Of a stretch of 64,000 nucleotides of DNA, positions 34,207 to 44,516 are shown in pieces. The position numbers were made by a program, and so were the translations under genes. Location of the stretch: NCBI GenBank assembly GCA_023078685.1, contig JALGAS010000001.1, forward strand, positions 62,001 through 126,000, read 5' to 3'. The first letter of the stretch is position 1; each line of letters begins with the position of its first letter. This stretch comes from Neopestalotiopsis rosae (Eukaryota; Ascomycota; Sordariomycetes; Amphisphaeriales; Sporocadaceae). The notes beneath the pieces were generated by a model, which saw only the letters and a program-made list of their open reading frames with translations, ran no database searches and had not been told where the DNA came from.

Positions 34207-35828
34207 TCATCCCAGCGATTGAGCATTGCACTGTTCATATTCGAGTACGAGGTCGTCCAAGTTGGACAAGGCTTCAGTAAATTCCATCTCGTCCATACAT
34301 ACCGTCATTGTGTATGAGCGCAGCCAGCGCTTCCGGCGAAAATTGTAGTTGAATTCATCATGCAAGCGCTTGAACACATGCTGAATTGCTGTCGAATTCG
34401 CAATCAATGTGCCGGACATGTCAAGTCCCGGCGTAACTTGTGAGCAGTATGATGTCTGCATATTACTCGATATATGCTGCGATTTACGGAGTTGATCTTC
34501 GATTTCTTGCACGGAAACTCTGCCGCGACTGTGGTGGTTGTGATGGTTAGAGGCACAGCCAGAATCACCGAATAGGAGTAGAAAGTCGAGATGTCCTCGG
34601 AAAAGAACTCACATAGTAGCCGAGCTTGCCAAATGGTGCCCGTTACGAGAATCACCAGCTGTCATGAGGTTTTTCGGTTCCAACAACTGCTGAGTCAAGC
34701 TCAGGGCTGTCAACTTGTGGGATGGTCCTGCGTCGGAGCTCATGTTGGTGAGCGGTGCATGGGCGACACTCAGGAAATGTAGGCGCGGGAAGGTGACGTG
34801 GTTCGTGGCCATCTTACGAAGGTCAGAGTTGAGCTGCCCGCAAAATCGAAAGGGGGCTGATATGCCAGACATTGCCATTGATACTAGATGATTCAGATGG
34901 GCATAGGTCGGCTGGGCAATCTTCAACTCTCGGGTGCAAATGTCGTGTAGCGCTTCGTTGTCGAAGCAGAATACCTGATCACTGAAATCTGTGAGATGAA
35001 TAATAGCAAGCCCGGCATTGTACGCTTCTATCAGCCCCTGGGAGACCTTTTTGGATGGCATCGTGGAGAAGGTAGCCACGATGCAGTCGGGGTATTCCTC
35101 TCGAAGCTCGGGGAGGACAAGCGCCGCCATGCCACCGCCGCTGCCACCGGCTACAGAATGGCTGATTTGAAATCCCTGAAGACAGTCGCAACGCTCTGCC
35201 TCTCGGCGGACGGTATCAAGAACGTGTTGGGCTAATTCAGCATCTTCATCTTCACATTCGGTAAACCAAGTGCCATTTGATGGGCCCTTTCCAGAAATAA
35301 TGTTATCATGGCGAAACAGTTGGCTATACTGTTGTGAGCGGACTGTGTGATTAAAGTTATTATCCCGGTCGACAAGAATGGCTCGAGGGACATAGTGGTT
35401 ATCGTTTTGCTAACAGCAGTGTCAGCATCTATGGAAAGTGTTTGAACACGGCGTGAATTAGAGACATGATCTCACCTCTTGAAAATATACGTCTATCTTT
35501 TCACGTTGGGTTATATCCGTGCCATTGTAATGTCCAATCTGGTCAAGCCCGTGCTCTTTCGCGATCGTCTCCCTGTACAAGTACAAATGTGAGGACAATA
35601 ACGTGTTTGAGGTCGCAGCTATCAACTTACCAGAAAGGCAGGCCAATATTATTGCCCTGGGAGAGTTTAGTATCTTGAAAGGTGGGATTACTTGCGTTTG
35701 GAGTGACTCACACATCGCCCAATCGACAAGTGAATCTAGGCATGATAGATTCATCGCAAGTCAGCAAAGCACTCCGGGTACTCCATACAGCACCCAAGCT
35801 TTGACAGACTCACAATCTCGCGCGCCAT
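34207..35828 (-). CDS. Divergent beta-tubulin paralogue
   Basis: Six exons joined in phase (35828-35814, 35735-35712, 35656-35631, 35572-35476, 35409-34613, 34528-34207) give 426 residues, against about 446 in ordinary fungal beta-tubulin. The family is clear: [90 protein letters not shown] and CMDEMEFTEALSNLDDLV all align. The Lys in SDLRK marks the beta type. It is strongly divergent: the tubulin signature GGGTGSG is AGGSGGG, the residues around the GAGNNWA loop are replaced, a segment before helix H10 is shortened, and the acidic C-terminal tail is absent. At the position equal to E198 of fungal beta-tubulins (SDETF) it has Gln (SDQVF). The reading frame is intact, which argues against a pseudogene. 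This is probably an extra, specialised copy. Confidence 0.85.
34529..34612 (-). other. Last intron of the tubulin-like gene
   Basis: GTGAGT donor after GCTACTAT and CACCACAG acceptor, 84 bases, phase 2. Gives LASSATI-RGRVSVQEIEDQLR. Confidence 0.82.
35410..35813 (-). other. Four closely packed introns at the 5' end of the tubulin-like gene
   Basis: Introns at 35736-35813, 35657-35711, 35573-35630 and 35410-35475, all GT-AG, separate exons of 15, 24, 26 and 97 bases. Joining gives [32 protein letters not shown]...-YFQE-QNDNHYVPRA, matching the beta-tubulin N-terminus. Conventional fungal beta-tubulin genes also have several introns at the 5' end. Confidence 0.85.
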
Positions 35829-37404
35829 GACTGGTCGAAAGCTGCACGTTGGACAGGTATGAATTTTATAAACGCTCGAGTCTGCGTGGTTCAGTATGTC
35901 AAGGCGAGATGTGACTGGTGTGACCAACTGGTTTATAGCGAGTTCCGACTATCTATCGAGGTACCTAGTCTAGGTGCCTAATCGCAAACGTCGCAGGCTG
36001 TTGTCACCAAGAGGCTTAGCGTTTCAGGGGCCTATTCCACGATGGATGGCTACATACATTGCATACCTACCTATCTTAGTCAATCTTTATTTAGTGGGGG
36101 CTAAGCTGAGCATACAACATGGCCTTGTAAGAAATGCCTATTTTACTATGAATGTCTCCATTCAGATGAAGTAACAAGCTAGCCATGTAGCAAGCTCGTA
36201 ACGACAGGCCCTCAGACTGCGACTTCGAATCGCTCTAGATCCAATCACATGAACGGACTGACCATGCTGGAGACACTCGTTATTTACACAGGATATGGGA
36301 AGCGAATGCACAAAACTCATCAGGCTGTGAATGCAGTGGCGAGGGCGTGTGGTTGGGTATGTATGCTCTAAACAAGTGCGCGATCTGTTCAAGTCATCTG
36401 CCTTTTTAGCGGGTTTATCCATTGGTCCTGTCAAAGTCTTCTATTCCATTTATCACATGGTCAGCCATTGGGGTCCTACACTAACACTGCAGTATTGCGG
36501 CCGCATCATCTCGTTAACGTTCCTTCATATGCAAGAGTCTCACGATTGCGAATGCAGTTCACAATGGACAAGGAAGACAAAAAAAGTGAGCCCTCGAGAC
36601 AGTAACAATGGGTATTGTTTGACCGACTCGTGAAATTATACAGACAATCTCACCATTAAACCAACAAAGTACAGGGTTTATGCCAGCTGAATGTTGAGCG
36701 CACAGCCATAAGTGGAGCTTTTGAATAAGGTTATTGGCTTAGCAGTCGACGCTGTACAACCTCAACTGTCGGTCGCAATTGGTTCATCAGTCTGGCTTGC
36801 CTGGGCAGTACAATGAGGCTCAAGGGGGCAAGCCTTCAACTCTAGCTCACGCAGTCCAAAGTTAATTATATTGAAATCTTTTTGATCCTGCCGTTTTTCC
36901 CATTCCTTCGCCTGTCGCTATGGACCTTTTCACTCTTTCTTACACACTCGCTCTCCACTTCTCACCTGCAGGATTCTGGAGGCTGAAGATCAACTAGCTA
37001 TTTTTGGCCCGAATAAGCCCAGAATGCCCAAGCGGTAAGGGGGGATTGCATGTATGATTGGCTTCCGGCACAATGGGACCCATGTTGGTCCCTTCATGGA
37101 CTCCAAAAGCGCAACAACAAGTATTTGTGATTGGACTGCGCCGTCTTCCTCCTGGGCCCCTGACCACCCGCTGAGACGGATACAACTTCGCGATGGATCC
37201 TGCTGAAGGGGGGTTGAGTCGTGCGTGCCATTTTTTCCAATGTCTGTACGTACGTGGCAGAAAAAAAATGGTTTATATATTCGAAAGTACCTCCCAGAGA
37301 CGGTGTCTCATGATGTGATCTTTCTACTAATCTAGAAGTAAACCCTCTTACCACCAATTCACACCACCAACAACAAAGACCACACAGGCTTGTTGTTGCC
37401 CAAT
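35829..37404. other. Divergent intergenic region, 1.6 kb
   Basis: Holds the promoters of the tubulin-like gene and the 326-residue protein gene. No supported gene. A run resembling a tRNA D-arm near 37026 has no matching T-arm. Confidence 0.5.
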
Positions 37405-38385
37405 ATGGCGGTGGATATTGGCTCTCTCATTGTCGCCGTCATCTCGCTCGTGGCCTCGGTCATCGTAGCCGGGCTTGGTGCCTACTTTAGCTACTCGACC
37501 CAGGAGCGCAAGGCCCGGCGCGAAGCCGAGCGCCTCTTGCAAAAATATCGTGACCCTCTGCTCTTTGCAGCCGAGGACCTGCAGTCGCGGCTGGGCGGCA
37601 TCTTCCACGCCGACGTGCTCAGCTTCCACGGCAAGAGCGGGCACCACCACGACGCCCTCTACATTTACACGTCGTTTGTCCTGGGCCAGTTCTTTGCCTG
37701 GACGCACATCCTGCGCACCCAGACCCAGCTGCTGCCCTTTTCCCTCGAGGAGAGCAAGCGCCTGTCCAAGTTCATCGAGATCCTGCACTCGATCCAGGGC
37801 GTCATGCTCCTGAACAACAATGCCGAGGAGGGCACGGCCTTTACCCTCTGGCGCGGCAACCAAATGGCCATTGGCGAGTTCATGGCCGAGGGCGGCAGCG
37901 GCGGCAGCGCTGAGAAGCTCTGCATCGGCTTCTACGAGTTCACCCGGACCTGGAAGGCCGACAACCCCGTGGGGCCTCCCGACTACCACCACGGCGCCAC
38001 CGCCGCCTCGCCCGCCTCGCCCACCTCCCCCATGCTGCAGACCACAAACACCAACACGAGCGGCGCCGGCGCCGCCCACTACGACGGCCTGCGCTACTGG
38101 TTCAAGCCCATCACCGACGGCCTGGGCATCCTGGTCGAGAAGGGCGCCGACGCCCCCGAGGGCTACCGCCTCCGCCGCCTGCAGCACCTCCTGGTCGACC
38201 TGATCGACGTGCTGGACCCGGAGAAGACGCGCATCCACACCAAGAACATTCGCCGCTGCGGCCCCGCGCCCAACTGCCCCTGCTCCGAGTGCCAGGGCAA
38301 ACCCGGCATCCACGAGGGATCTTCCGAGAAGAAGTCGCCGTTCTCGGTCTTGAGCAGGAAGCTTGAATCTACGCTTCCCGTGTAG
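37405..38385 (+). CDS. Single-pass membrane-anchored protein of unknown function
   Basis: A 326-residue single-exon protein. Residues 6-28 (GSLIVAVISLVASVIVAGLGAYF) form one N-terminal membrane helix, followed by a basic helix (STQERKARREAERLLQKY) and DPLLFAAEDLQSRLGGIF. The rest looks soluble and helical (YIYTSFVLGQFFAWTHILRTQTQLL, LRRLQHLLVDLIDVLDP) with an Ala/Pro/Thr-rich insert near 200. The C-terminal region has a cysteine group, RRCGPAPNCPCSEC. I recognise the helix-plus-RDPLLFAAEDLQSRL pattern as common in fungal hypothetical proteins but know no function. The ATG at 37405 is chosen because it starts the membrane helix. Codon use is strongly GC-ending. Confidence 0.72.
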   Translation: MAVDIGSLIVAVISLVASVIVAGLGAYFSYSTQERKARREAERLLQKYRDPLLFAAEDLQSRLGGIFHADVLSFHGKSGHHHDALYIYTSFVLGQFFAWTHILRTQTQLLPFSLEESKRLSKFIEILHSIQGVMLLNNNAEEGTAFTLWRGNQMAIGEFMAEGGSGGSAEKLCIGFYEFTRTWKADNPVGPPDYHHGATAASPASPTSPMLQTTNTNTSGAGAAHYDGLRYWFKPITDGLGILVEKGADAPEGYRLRRLQHLLVDLIDVLDPEKTRIHTKNIRRCGPAPNCPCSECQGKPGIHEGSSEKKSPFSVLSRKLESTLPV

Positions 38386-38806
38386 GAGATTTTGTCATTT
38401 ACATGAGCGTGGGCAATGGATTTTTGTATATTTTTTGTAATTAGCGAGCCACATTAATGATGAGACTGCATACTGCCAATATAGCATGGGCTTCAGATCC
38501 CGGTCTAGTGATTATCATTTTCCCGTCGAGTCAAGCTATGTTAACAAGTAAGACAGGCTCAAACAACGCAACTTGTGGAGCAAAGTATTGAACTAAAGGG
38601 CAGCAGTCCGTGGCATATCTAATTCCATTGGAGCCATACGGTTTTGTTCTAGAATAAGATGGGTATCATTATGGTACTTGAATAAATTCTAACCTTGGTT
38701 CTATAAAGCATCATCAAATGAAAGCTTTCCTGTATCATTCGGCGTGGGCCGCAAGTGTTTAGCAAAACTAAAAAAAACGTTTTTTTTTTTTTTTTCGTTG
38801 CAAGAT
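38386..38806. other. Convergent 3' intergenic region with T16 tract
   Basis: Between stop codons of the membrane-anchored protein and a DHA2 exporter. A run of 16 T lies at 38780-38795. No gene. Confidence 0.5.
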
Positions 38807-40659
38807 CTAGGCCTTTTCCTGGTCCTGACCCTTCGACCGCTTCATGAAATGCGACTTGAACACAAACGCGAGACAAATGGCAATGCCCAGCCCGCAGATG
38901 CCAATGCCCATGTAAAAGGCGCCCCGGTAGCCCCTGAGCACGTCCTCCTTGGTCTTGCCGCCGTTGTTGACGCTGATCTCGACGGTGCCGGCGAAGCCGA
39001 GGCCCAGGGCGATGCTGTAGTTGACGACGGTGTTGACGAGGCTGGCGGCGATGCCCTGGTGCCGCTTGGACACGGCGTTGGACAGGATCAGCGTGCCGGC
39101 GGGGAAGCTCATGTCCATGCCCCAGGGCTGGATGATGGTCGAGACGAACGTCTGCGACCAATAGGTCTGGTCCACGGGGGCCGTGGCCATGAGCGCCGTG
39201 CCCGTCATGAAGGCGCACAGGGCAATGGTCATGACCCAGGCCGGGCCGATCTTGTGGATCAGCAGGCCGGTGAAGACGGCGGCGGCAAGGCCCGAGACGG
39301 TGACGGGGCTGATCCAGGCGCTCGCGAGCAAGGGGGAGGCGCCGCGCATCTCCTCAAAGAACTGCCAGGTGTACCAGAACCAGATGCCGAAGCAGGCCCA
39401 GCCGCACGCGACGGCGCCCAGCACGAAGCCCACGTCGGCCGTCAGGGCGTCAAAGGGCAGGAGGGGCGCCTTGGCGTACTTCATCTCGATGAGGAAGAAG
39501 GCGGCGACGAACAGGACGCCCAGGATGAGCGTCACGTAGACGTAGGGCATGTCCCAGCCCACGATCGGCGCCTGGTTCCAGGCAAAGTTGAACAGGATCA
39601 GGCCCGTGATGCCGGTCGCGGCCCCGGGCAGATCGAGAAAGGCGAGCTTGGCCTTCCACGTGGACGGCAAGTGCGATTGCGGCATATCCGGAATGACAAA
39701 ATAGCCTAGCACGGTCGTGGCCGCCAGCACAATGGAGAAGCACCACCACGCCCACGGCCACCACGTCAGGGCAAACAGGCTGGCAAACGCGGACCCCAGG
39801 ACGGAACCCGTCGGGGCCGTCGCCGCGAACGCGGCAAAGACCATGGCCTTGCGCTGCCCGGGGGCGTAGGTGGCGCCGAGGATGGCCAGGGCGTTGGGCA
39901 GACAGAGCGCGGGCCCGATGCCCTGGAGGACGCGGCCAAAGGTGAAGAGCACGTGGTTGGAGTAGACGGCGAGGCCCGTCACCATGCTCCAGACGGAGAA
40001 CCAGCTCATGCCCACGAGGAACATGGTCTTGTAGCCAAAGGTGTCGCCCAGCCGGCCGGCAAAGAGGATAAAGGTGCCCACCGTCAAGGAGTAGCCGGCA
40101 ATGTACCAGGTGATGTCACCCGCGTTGGTGATGCCAAAGGTGTCGGCAATTACGTGCAGGATTGGTATGGCTTGACCCAATCCAGCCTCTGTTGGAAATT
40201 CGTATCAGCACTACATATTGAGAAAAATCTTAAGATGGAGTTGAGGAACTCACGTGTAAAAAGTTGCGCCAGACAAATTACTGTGACGAAGAGCAGTTCG
40301 CGGTAAAGGGGCAATGTCTCTGCAATCGACACCGTTGACGTGACCCTCGTCGCTGTGCCGCCAAGTTCATGATCACCGTGTCCGTCGTCGTCGTCTTCCC
40401 GGTCCAAGTCATTCTCGTCATCGTGGTCGCCATCTTTGGAGCTCAGACGGTCTGCACCGTGGCCAGCAGGGACTCGCGTTTCCGCCGTGCTTGACGGCGA
40501 TCTGCTCAAACTCGGCTCAATGCCGTTGTTTGCTGTAGCGATGGACTCTGCCGGCTGCTGAGCCGCTGTTGAGGAGCTATGTGAAGCCATTGCTTCTTCC
40601 GAGGGCAGATCTTTGGACTCAAAGCTCCTCTGTAAGTTTTGTGAGTCGATTTGCGCCAA
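38807..40659 (-). CDS. DHA2-family MFS drug/metabolite exporter (Atr1/Azr-like)
   Basis: Two exons (40659-40254, 40188-38807) give 595 residues. The first about 110 residues are cytosolic and acidic (DGDHDDENDLDREDDDD). The membrane part has about 14 helices. It starts LLFVTVICLAQLFT-QAGLGQAIPIL, continues with TWYIAGYSLTVGTFILFAGRLGDTFGYKTMFLVG (the loop 2-3 signature) and GRVLQGIGPALCLPNALAILG, the antiporter motif C region. This pattern is that of proton-coupled DHA2 exporters similar to the aminotriazole-resistance protein. The substrate is unknown. It lies about 1 kb downstream of the Zn2Cys6 regulator on the same strand. No TCGGAGG element was noticed upstream, so it may not belong to the same regulon. 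Confidence 0.88.
40189..40253 (-). other. Intron in the Atr1-like exporter gene
   Basis: GTGAGT donor after TTTACAC, TTCCAACAG acceptor, 65 bases, phase 1. Gives CLAQLFT-QAGLGQAIPIL. Confidence 0.9.
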
Positions 40660-41698
40660 GGTTTGAGGACTTATATGCTGGTCGTCTAGTGGCTTTTCTA
40701 ATGGCGACCGGATTATAGCAGCATGATAAATCCAGGTACTAAGATAAAGGCGACGAGCGAAAGCTTGTTCGACGTGTTACCACGATTGTTGGAGGCGCTC
40801 TTCCCACTCTCGCGTGGCTTCAAAGTATGATAAACATCAGTAAGCAAAGAAGCAAAAGGACAGGCCCTCATTTTATCTTCTCTGTCTCTCCGTGTTTAAG
40901 ATAAAAAAGGTTATTTTTTCTTTCCCTTTCCAACGGGCCTAAGACGGCGGCACTTTGCGTGGAATGGATCCGGGATTACGGGAATGACTGTTGTATTTGG
41001 TAATGCGGGTCAAGCAACGGATTAGGGGATCGTCCAGGCCTTTGCCAGGTACCACGGCATCGACGCCTGGCAGGGCGACAGCGCAAAAAGGGCGATACAC
41101 TACGGTGCTGCAAGAAAGACTTCGGGCGATTTATTTCCCCCGTTGATTAGCTGGGCAGGTTTCCCAAAGCCATGGCCCCGGCCAAAGATTCCATTCTTGA
41201 CTCAGACAGTTGCCCAGGATTCCAAATAAAGGTTGTGAGCTAGGTTGACATGTGTGTGGGTGGGAAATCTCGGCGCATGCGCATTTTATCAGATCAAAGC
41301 TGCCCGCTGATTAAGCTCTGAGTATGAGCCAAGATGCATGTGTGCTTGACTAATACTACAGTGAAGAGGTTGCAGGTATTCCGTATAGCCGCAAAGAGCC
41401 GTCATCTCTCGGCTTTAACCACTATTTTTACCACGCGCGCGGCTCCGAGCTGTACTTCCATACTTCCGGATTCCGGGATATTATTGCTATTTTATTTCCG
41501 AATCCTCCGCATCCGCACCGAGAATGACGTCCACCAACAGTCCTGGCAACACACACACACACACACAGACGATAGATACTCTTTACTTCTTATTAGGCGA
41601 ACTTCAATTAAAGCAAAATTGGTAGGTAATATCTCGCTTCATTCAATATGACAACGCTAGGTAGTGCTACAGGTTAGGCAAAAATAGGAAAGAAATAC
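40660..41698. other. Intergenic region, 1 kb
   Basis: Promoter of the Atr1-like exporter and 3' flank of the regulator. Holds an (AC)n microsatellite at 41549-41567. No gene recognised. Confidence 0.5.
41549..41567. repeat. (AC)n microsatellite
   Basis: About nine uninterrupted AC units between the regulator gene and the exporter promoter. Confidence 0.85.
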
Positions 41699-44065
41699 CT
41701 ATAACTGTCCCAAACTTTGTAAAGTCTCAAAATCGGGCATCCACACTGGCGAGCCTTCATCCTGATCTATCCAATTGGCCAGTTCGGCCACCACGCGCCA
41801 CGCCTCCTGGTCGCCCGCCGCGCCGGGGGACGGCTTATTGTTGGCGCCGTCGGTCGGCGTCCACACCTTGCTGTGGCTGTTGACCTGCGCCGCTGCCGTC
41901 TCGGCCAGGCGCCCGTCGCCGCTCTGGAGCTTCTCCATGGTGGCGTTGACCAGGAGCTCAAAGGCGTCGCGGTACTTGCGCACCCAGGGGGCGCGCTCCC
42001 CCATGACGAAGAGCACGAGCGAGCAGGCGCGTATGTCGTTGGCCAGCGTCACGGACCACACGGCGTGCAGCTGCGTCCACAGGCCGTAGAGGAGCGTGAT
42101 GCCCGAGACGAAGACGGTCTGCACCGCGATGAACGAGTGGCCGTAGTCGAGCGTCTGGTGCAGCTTCTTGTGCGCCTGGCACACGTCGCCCGACGCGCGC
42201 ATGCACAAGGTGTAGTAGGGGTCCGTCGGCGGCAGCAGCGCCAGGAACGGCTGCACCAGCAGGCGCAGCGCCCGGTGGTAGTGCAGCAGGGGGTAGTTTG
42301 TCTCGGCGCCCGACAGGCTCGCCAGCAGCTCCACCTTCCACGCCTCGAGGTCCTGGTAGAAGCGGTCCATCTTGGACGTGAGCGACGACAGCGGCTTGTC
42401 GGCGCGGTAGATGGAGTGCTGGATCCGGGACTCGATGCGCCGCAGCTTGAAGAGCAGGAGCGCGCACGTCATGGAGTTTTGCTTGACCGGGGCGCCTCCG
42501 GGCGAGGCCGGGGAGTTGGCCGCCGCGTCGTCGTCGGGCAGCTCCACGTCAATGACCCGGTCGGGAATGCTGTACGGCCGCCCCATGGATATGGCAATGG
42601 TGCGCTCGAGGGAGTATACGCTCCAGAAGAGCCGCCGCCGCATCTGCACCGTGGCGTGGTCAAAGTGCGTCTCTGACTGCTTCCGGTGCAGGCCCAAGTC
42701 GATGCCCGTCCGCATGGCCAGCCCAATCATGTACCATATACCAAAACTCGACAGAGAGCGCAGGTGGTAGATGACGAGTAGGGTCATGGCTTCAATATTC
42801 TGCGTAGTACGTGATTCCCTGGCAGCAAATATGTGCTGCAGGGCAGTCATGTAGTAACTCTGATCAGGCAAGGTTAGCTGGTCGTTCATTATCCGTCTTG
42901 TATGTCAAGTGCGTTATACTCACTTCCGGTGGCGAAGTCGTGTGCTTTTCCGTCAATTGCAGCAACATGGCGCCGATGGCATATACCATGTATAACTTAA
43001 AGACACCAAAACGCTGGGCTTTGGTCAAATTTGGTACTGGAGTCGAGGACAGAACCATTCTATCTTGGTGCAAATTCCAGACCTCTTCTGGGTCCAAGAA
43101 GGGATACCGCGGGTGGATTTGGTGAAAGTAGGCTGTCAAGATATTGTGGCCCAGTGTGTCACTGGGAGGCTCGGCACTATGGGCAACCAACTCTTGCATG
43201 GTGATGGCGTGTCCTCCCGCCTTGTCGGACGCACTGGCCGTGCTCTCCCTCCTGTTCTTGTGAATGGGAAGCGCCTTATTCCACACAGTAGCCTGCACCA
43301 TCTCGCCCAGGTTCAAGGCGAGATTCAGGCCCGAGGACGACCCGATATAAGCGGGCGCCTCAAAGTTGCCCATGGACAGCAGCTCGACAACTTCGCCAAG
43401 CGCATTGTGCTGCGCCGACAGCGCCGGCCGCTTCGCCGGCGGGGGCTCGTCGACGGGCTGGCCGCTGGCCATTTCGTTCAGGGCCGTCTCGAGAAAGGCG
43501 ACCCTCTCCTCGAGCGCGCGCGTGTACCTAGGTCTCAGTTCAGCTACAGAGGTCCTGCTTGGCGTCTTGTCCGTGTTGTGGAGGAGGTGCATACGCTGCT
43601 GGCGGCTCATCCTCAGTAACGGCCGTCTTGTCGCACGGCGTTCCCGCCTTGCGACAATTGGAGCATATGGGCCACTGGTCGTCGCACTATAAAGTTTCGG
43701 ATATCGCGTATAAGTATATGTATAGTAGGTGCCAACACTCCCAGCGGAGACTATAATATAAAAAACGCGTGGGGCGACCAATTATACCTTTTGTTTACGG
43801 TTTTTACATCTAAATAATTCAAACAAGCGTCAGCGCTTTGATATATTCAAAAATAGAACCAAAAAATGATTGGACTTTGTTTGTCTTGGATTCAGGGGCC
43901 CCGAAAGATATACTTATCATATCCGAGCCAGATACGAAAAGTGTATAGACTATCATTCATTCCTACGTACCTTGTACACGCAGTCCGACCTCTCTTTCTC
44001 GGATTTGGTGGAGGGGCTTCCGTAGCTGTCGGCGACAACATCGGGCCTTGCCGTGAGGTAGACAT
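41699..44065 (-). CDS. Zn2Cys6 transcription factor with fungal-specific regulatory domain
   Basis: Five exons joined in phase (44065-43971, 43809-43788, 43686-43595, 43527-42924, 42859-41699) give 657 residues. The binuclear zinc cluster is split over three exons: RTACTR, then a 22-base microexon encoding CKNRKQK, then CDDQWPICSNCRKAGTPC. Together they match C-x2-C-x6-C-x6-C-x2-C-x6-C. A linker and coiled-coil segment (YTRALEERVAFLETAL) follow, then the fungal-specific transcription factor domain from about residue 195 (AYFHQIHPRYPFLDPEEV, GIDLGLHRKQ, RRRLFWSVYSLERTIAISMGRP). Such proteins bind CGG triplets as dimers. It is probably the local regulator of the PuuE-type hydrolase and the permease/exporter pair, because its own upstream region shares their TCGGAGG element. 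The ATG at 44065 is the first in frame. Confidence 0.9.
42860..42923 (-). other. Fourth intron of the Zn2Cys6 regulator gene
   Basis: GTGAGT donor, GATCAG acceptor, 64 bases, phase 0. Gives HTTSPPE-SYYMTALQHIFAARES. Confidence 0.88.
43528..43594 (-). other. Third intron of the Zn2Cys6 regulator gene
   Basis: GTATGC donor and GACCTAG acceptor, 67 bases, phase 2. Gives EDEPPAA-YTRALEERV. The donor is weaker than the others, so this junction is less certain. Confidence 0.72.
43788..43809 (-). other. 22-base microexon inside the zinc cluster
   Basis: Flanked by a 161-base intron (43810-43970, ends AATTATTTAG) and a 101-base intron (43687-43787, starts GTATAATTGG). It supplies the second cysteine and the basic KNRKQK loop. 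Without it the cluster would lack its DNA-contact residues. Confidence 0.85.
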
Positions 44066-44100
44066 ATTATTAATAATAAAACAACCTTTCACACCTCTCT

Positions 44101-44130
44101 TTCTTTCTCTCTCTCTCTCTCTCCGTCTCT
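44101..44130. repeat. CT-rich microsatellite
   Basis: TTCT/CT repeat just before the regulator start codon, probably in its leader. Confidence 0.7.
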
Positions 44131-44400
44131 GTTTTGCCCTCTTCTTTTTTTTAGACTATAGTCTTATTAGGGTAGCGGGGGTGGGCTGGATCGTATAGAA
44201 TAGACTGGTCATAGCAACAATAGGCTGTAGTACTCCTTCTTTCCCTTCGATCTAGAGGTGCGAGGGAAGCGGATGTCCGACAATACATATTGCCATGGCG
44301 TCGCCCTCCCATGGCCTCCCTGGCGCAATCGGGGCCCTGGTTGTGCTCTTCCATGGTTTTAGTCATTTTATCGCATCACGCCCTTTGTTGGCACTTTCGG

Positions 44401-44438
44401 TCGGGCCCACCGACTCTACCGATGGACCGTCGGAGGCT
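44401..44438. promoter_or_regulatory. CGG-type sites upstream of the regulator gene
   Basis: Inverted repeat TCGG-GCCCA-CCGA (44401-44413, spacer 5) and TCGGAGGCT (44430-44438), about 340-370 bases before the regulator start. The second nine-mer recurs in the PuuE and permease/exporter promoters. Binding by the neighbouring Zn2Cys6 protein is inferred. Confidence 0.45.
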
Positions 44439-44474
44439 TCTACCCGTTAGCGGCAGCATTGCCGATGCGAGACC

Positions 44475-44516
44475 CGTGTGTGTATGTAGGTGTAGGTGTA
44501 TGTGTGTGTGTGTGTT
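44475..44516. repeat. GT-rich low-complexity tract
   Basis: Imperfect TGTGTG/TGTAGG repeat in the regulator upstream region. Confidence 0.7.

Noticed and set aside
37020..37110. tRNA-like D-arm sequence (CCCAAGCGGTAAGG)
   Set aside because: No acceptor-stem pairing and no GGTTCGA T-arm at the right distance.
37348..38313. 321-codon minus-strand frame opposite the membrane-anchored protein
   Set aside because: Gly/Val/Ala-rich shadow; the plus strand has a proper ATG, a membrane helix and a conserved pattern.
38744..39709. 321-codon plus-strand frame opposite the Atr1-like exporter
   Set aside because: Antisense shadow, low complexity, no motif.
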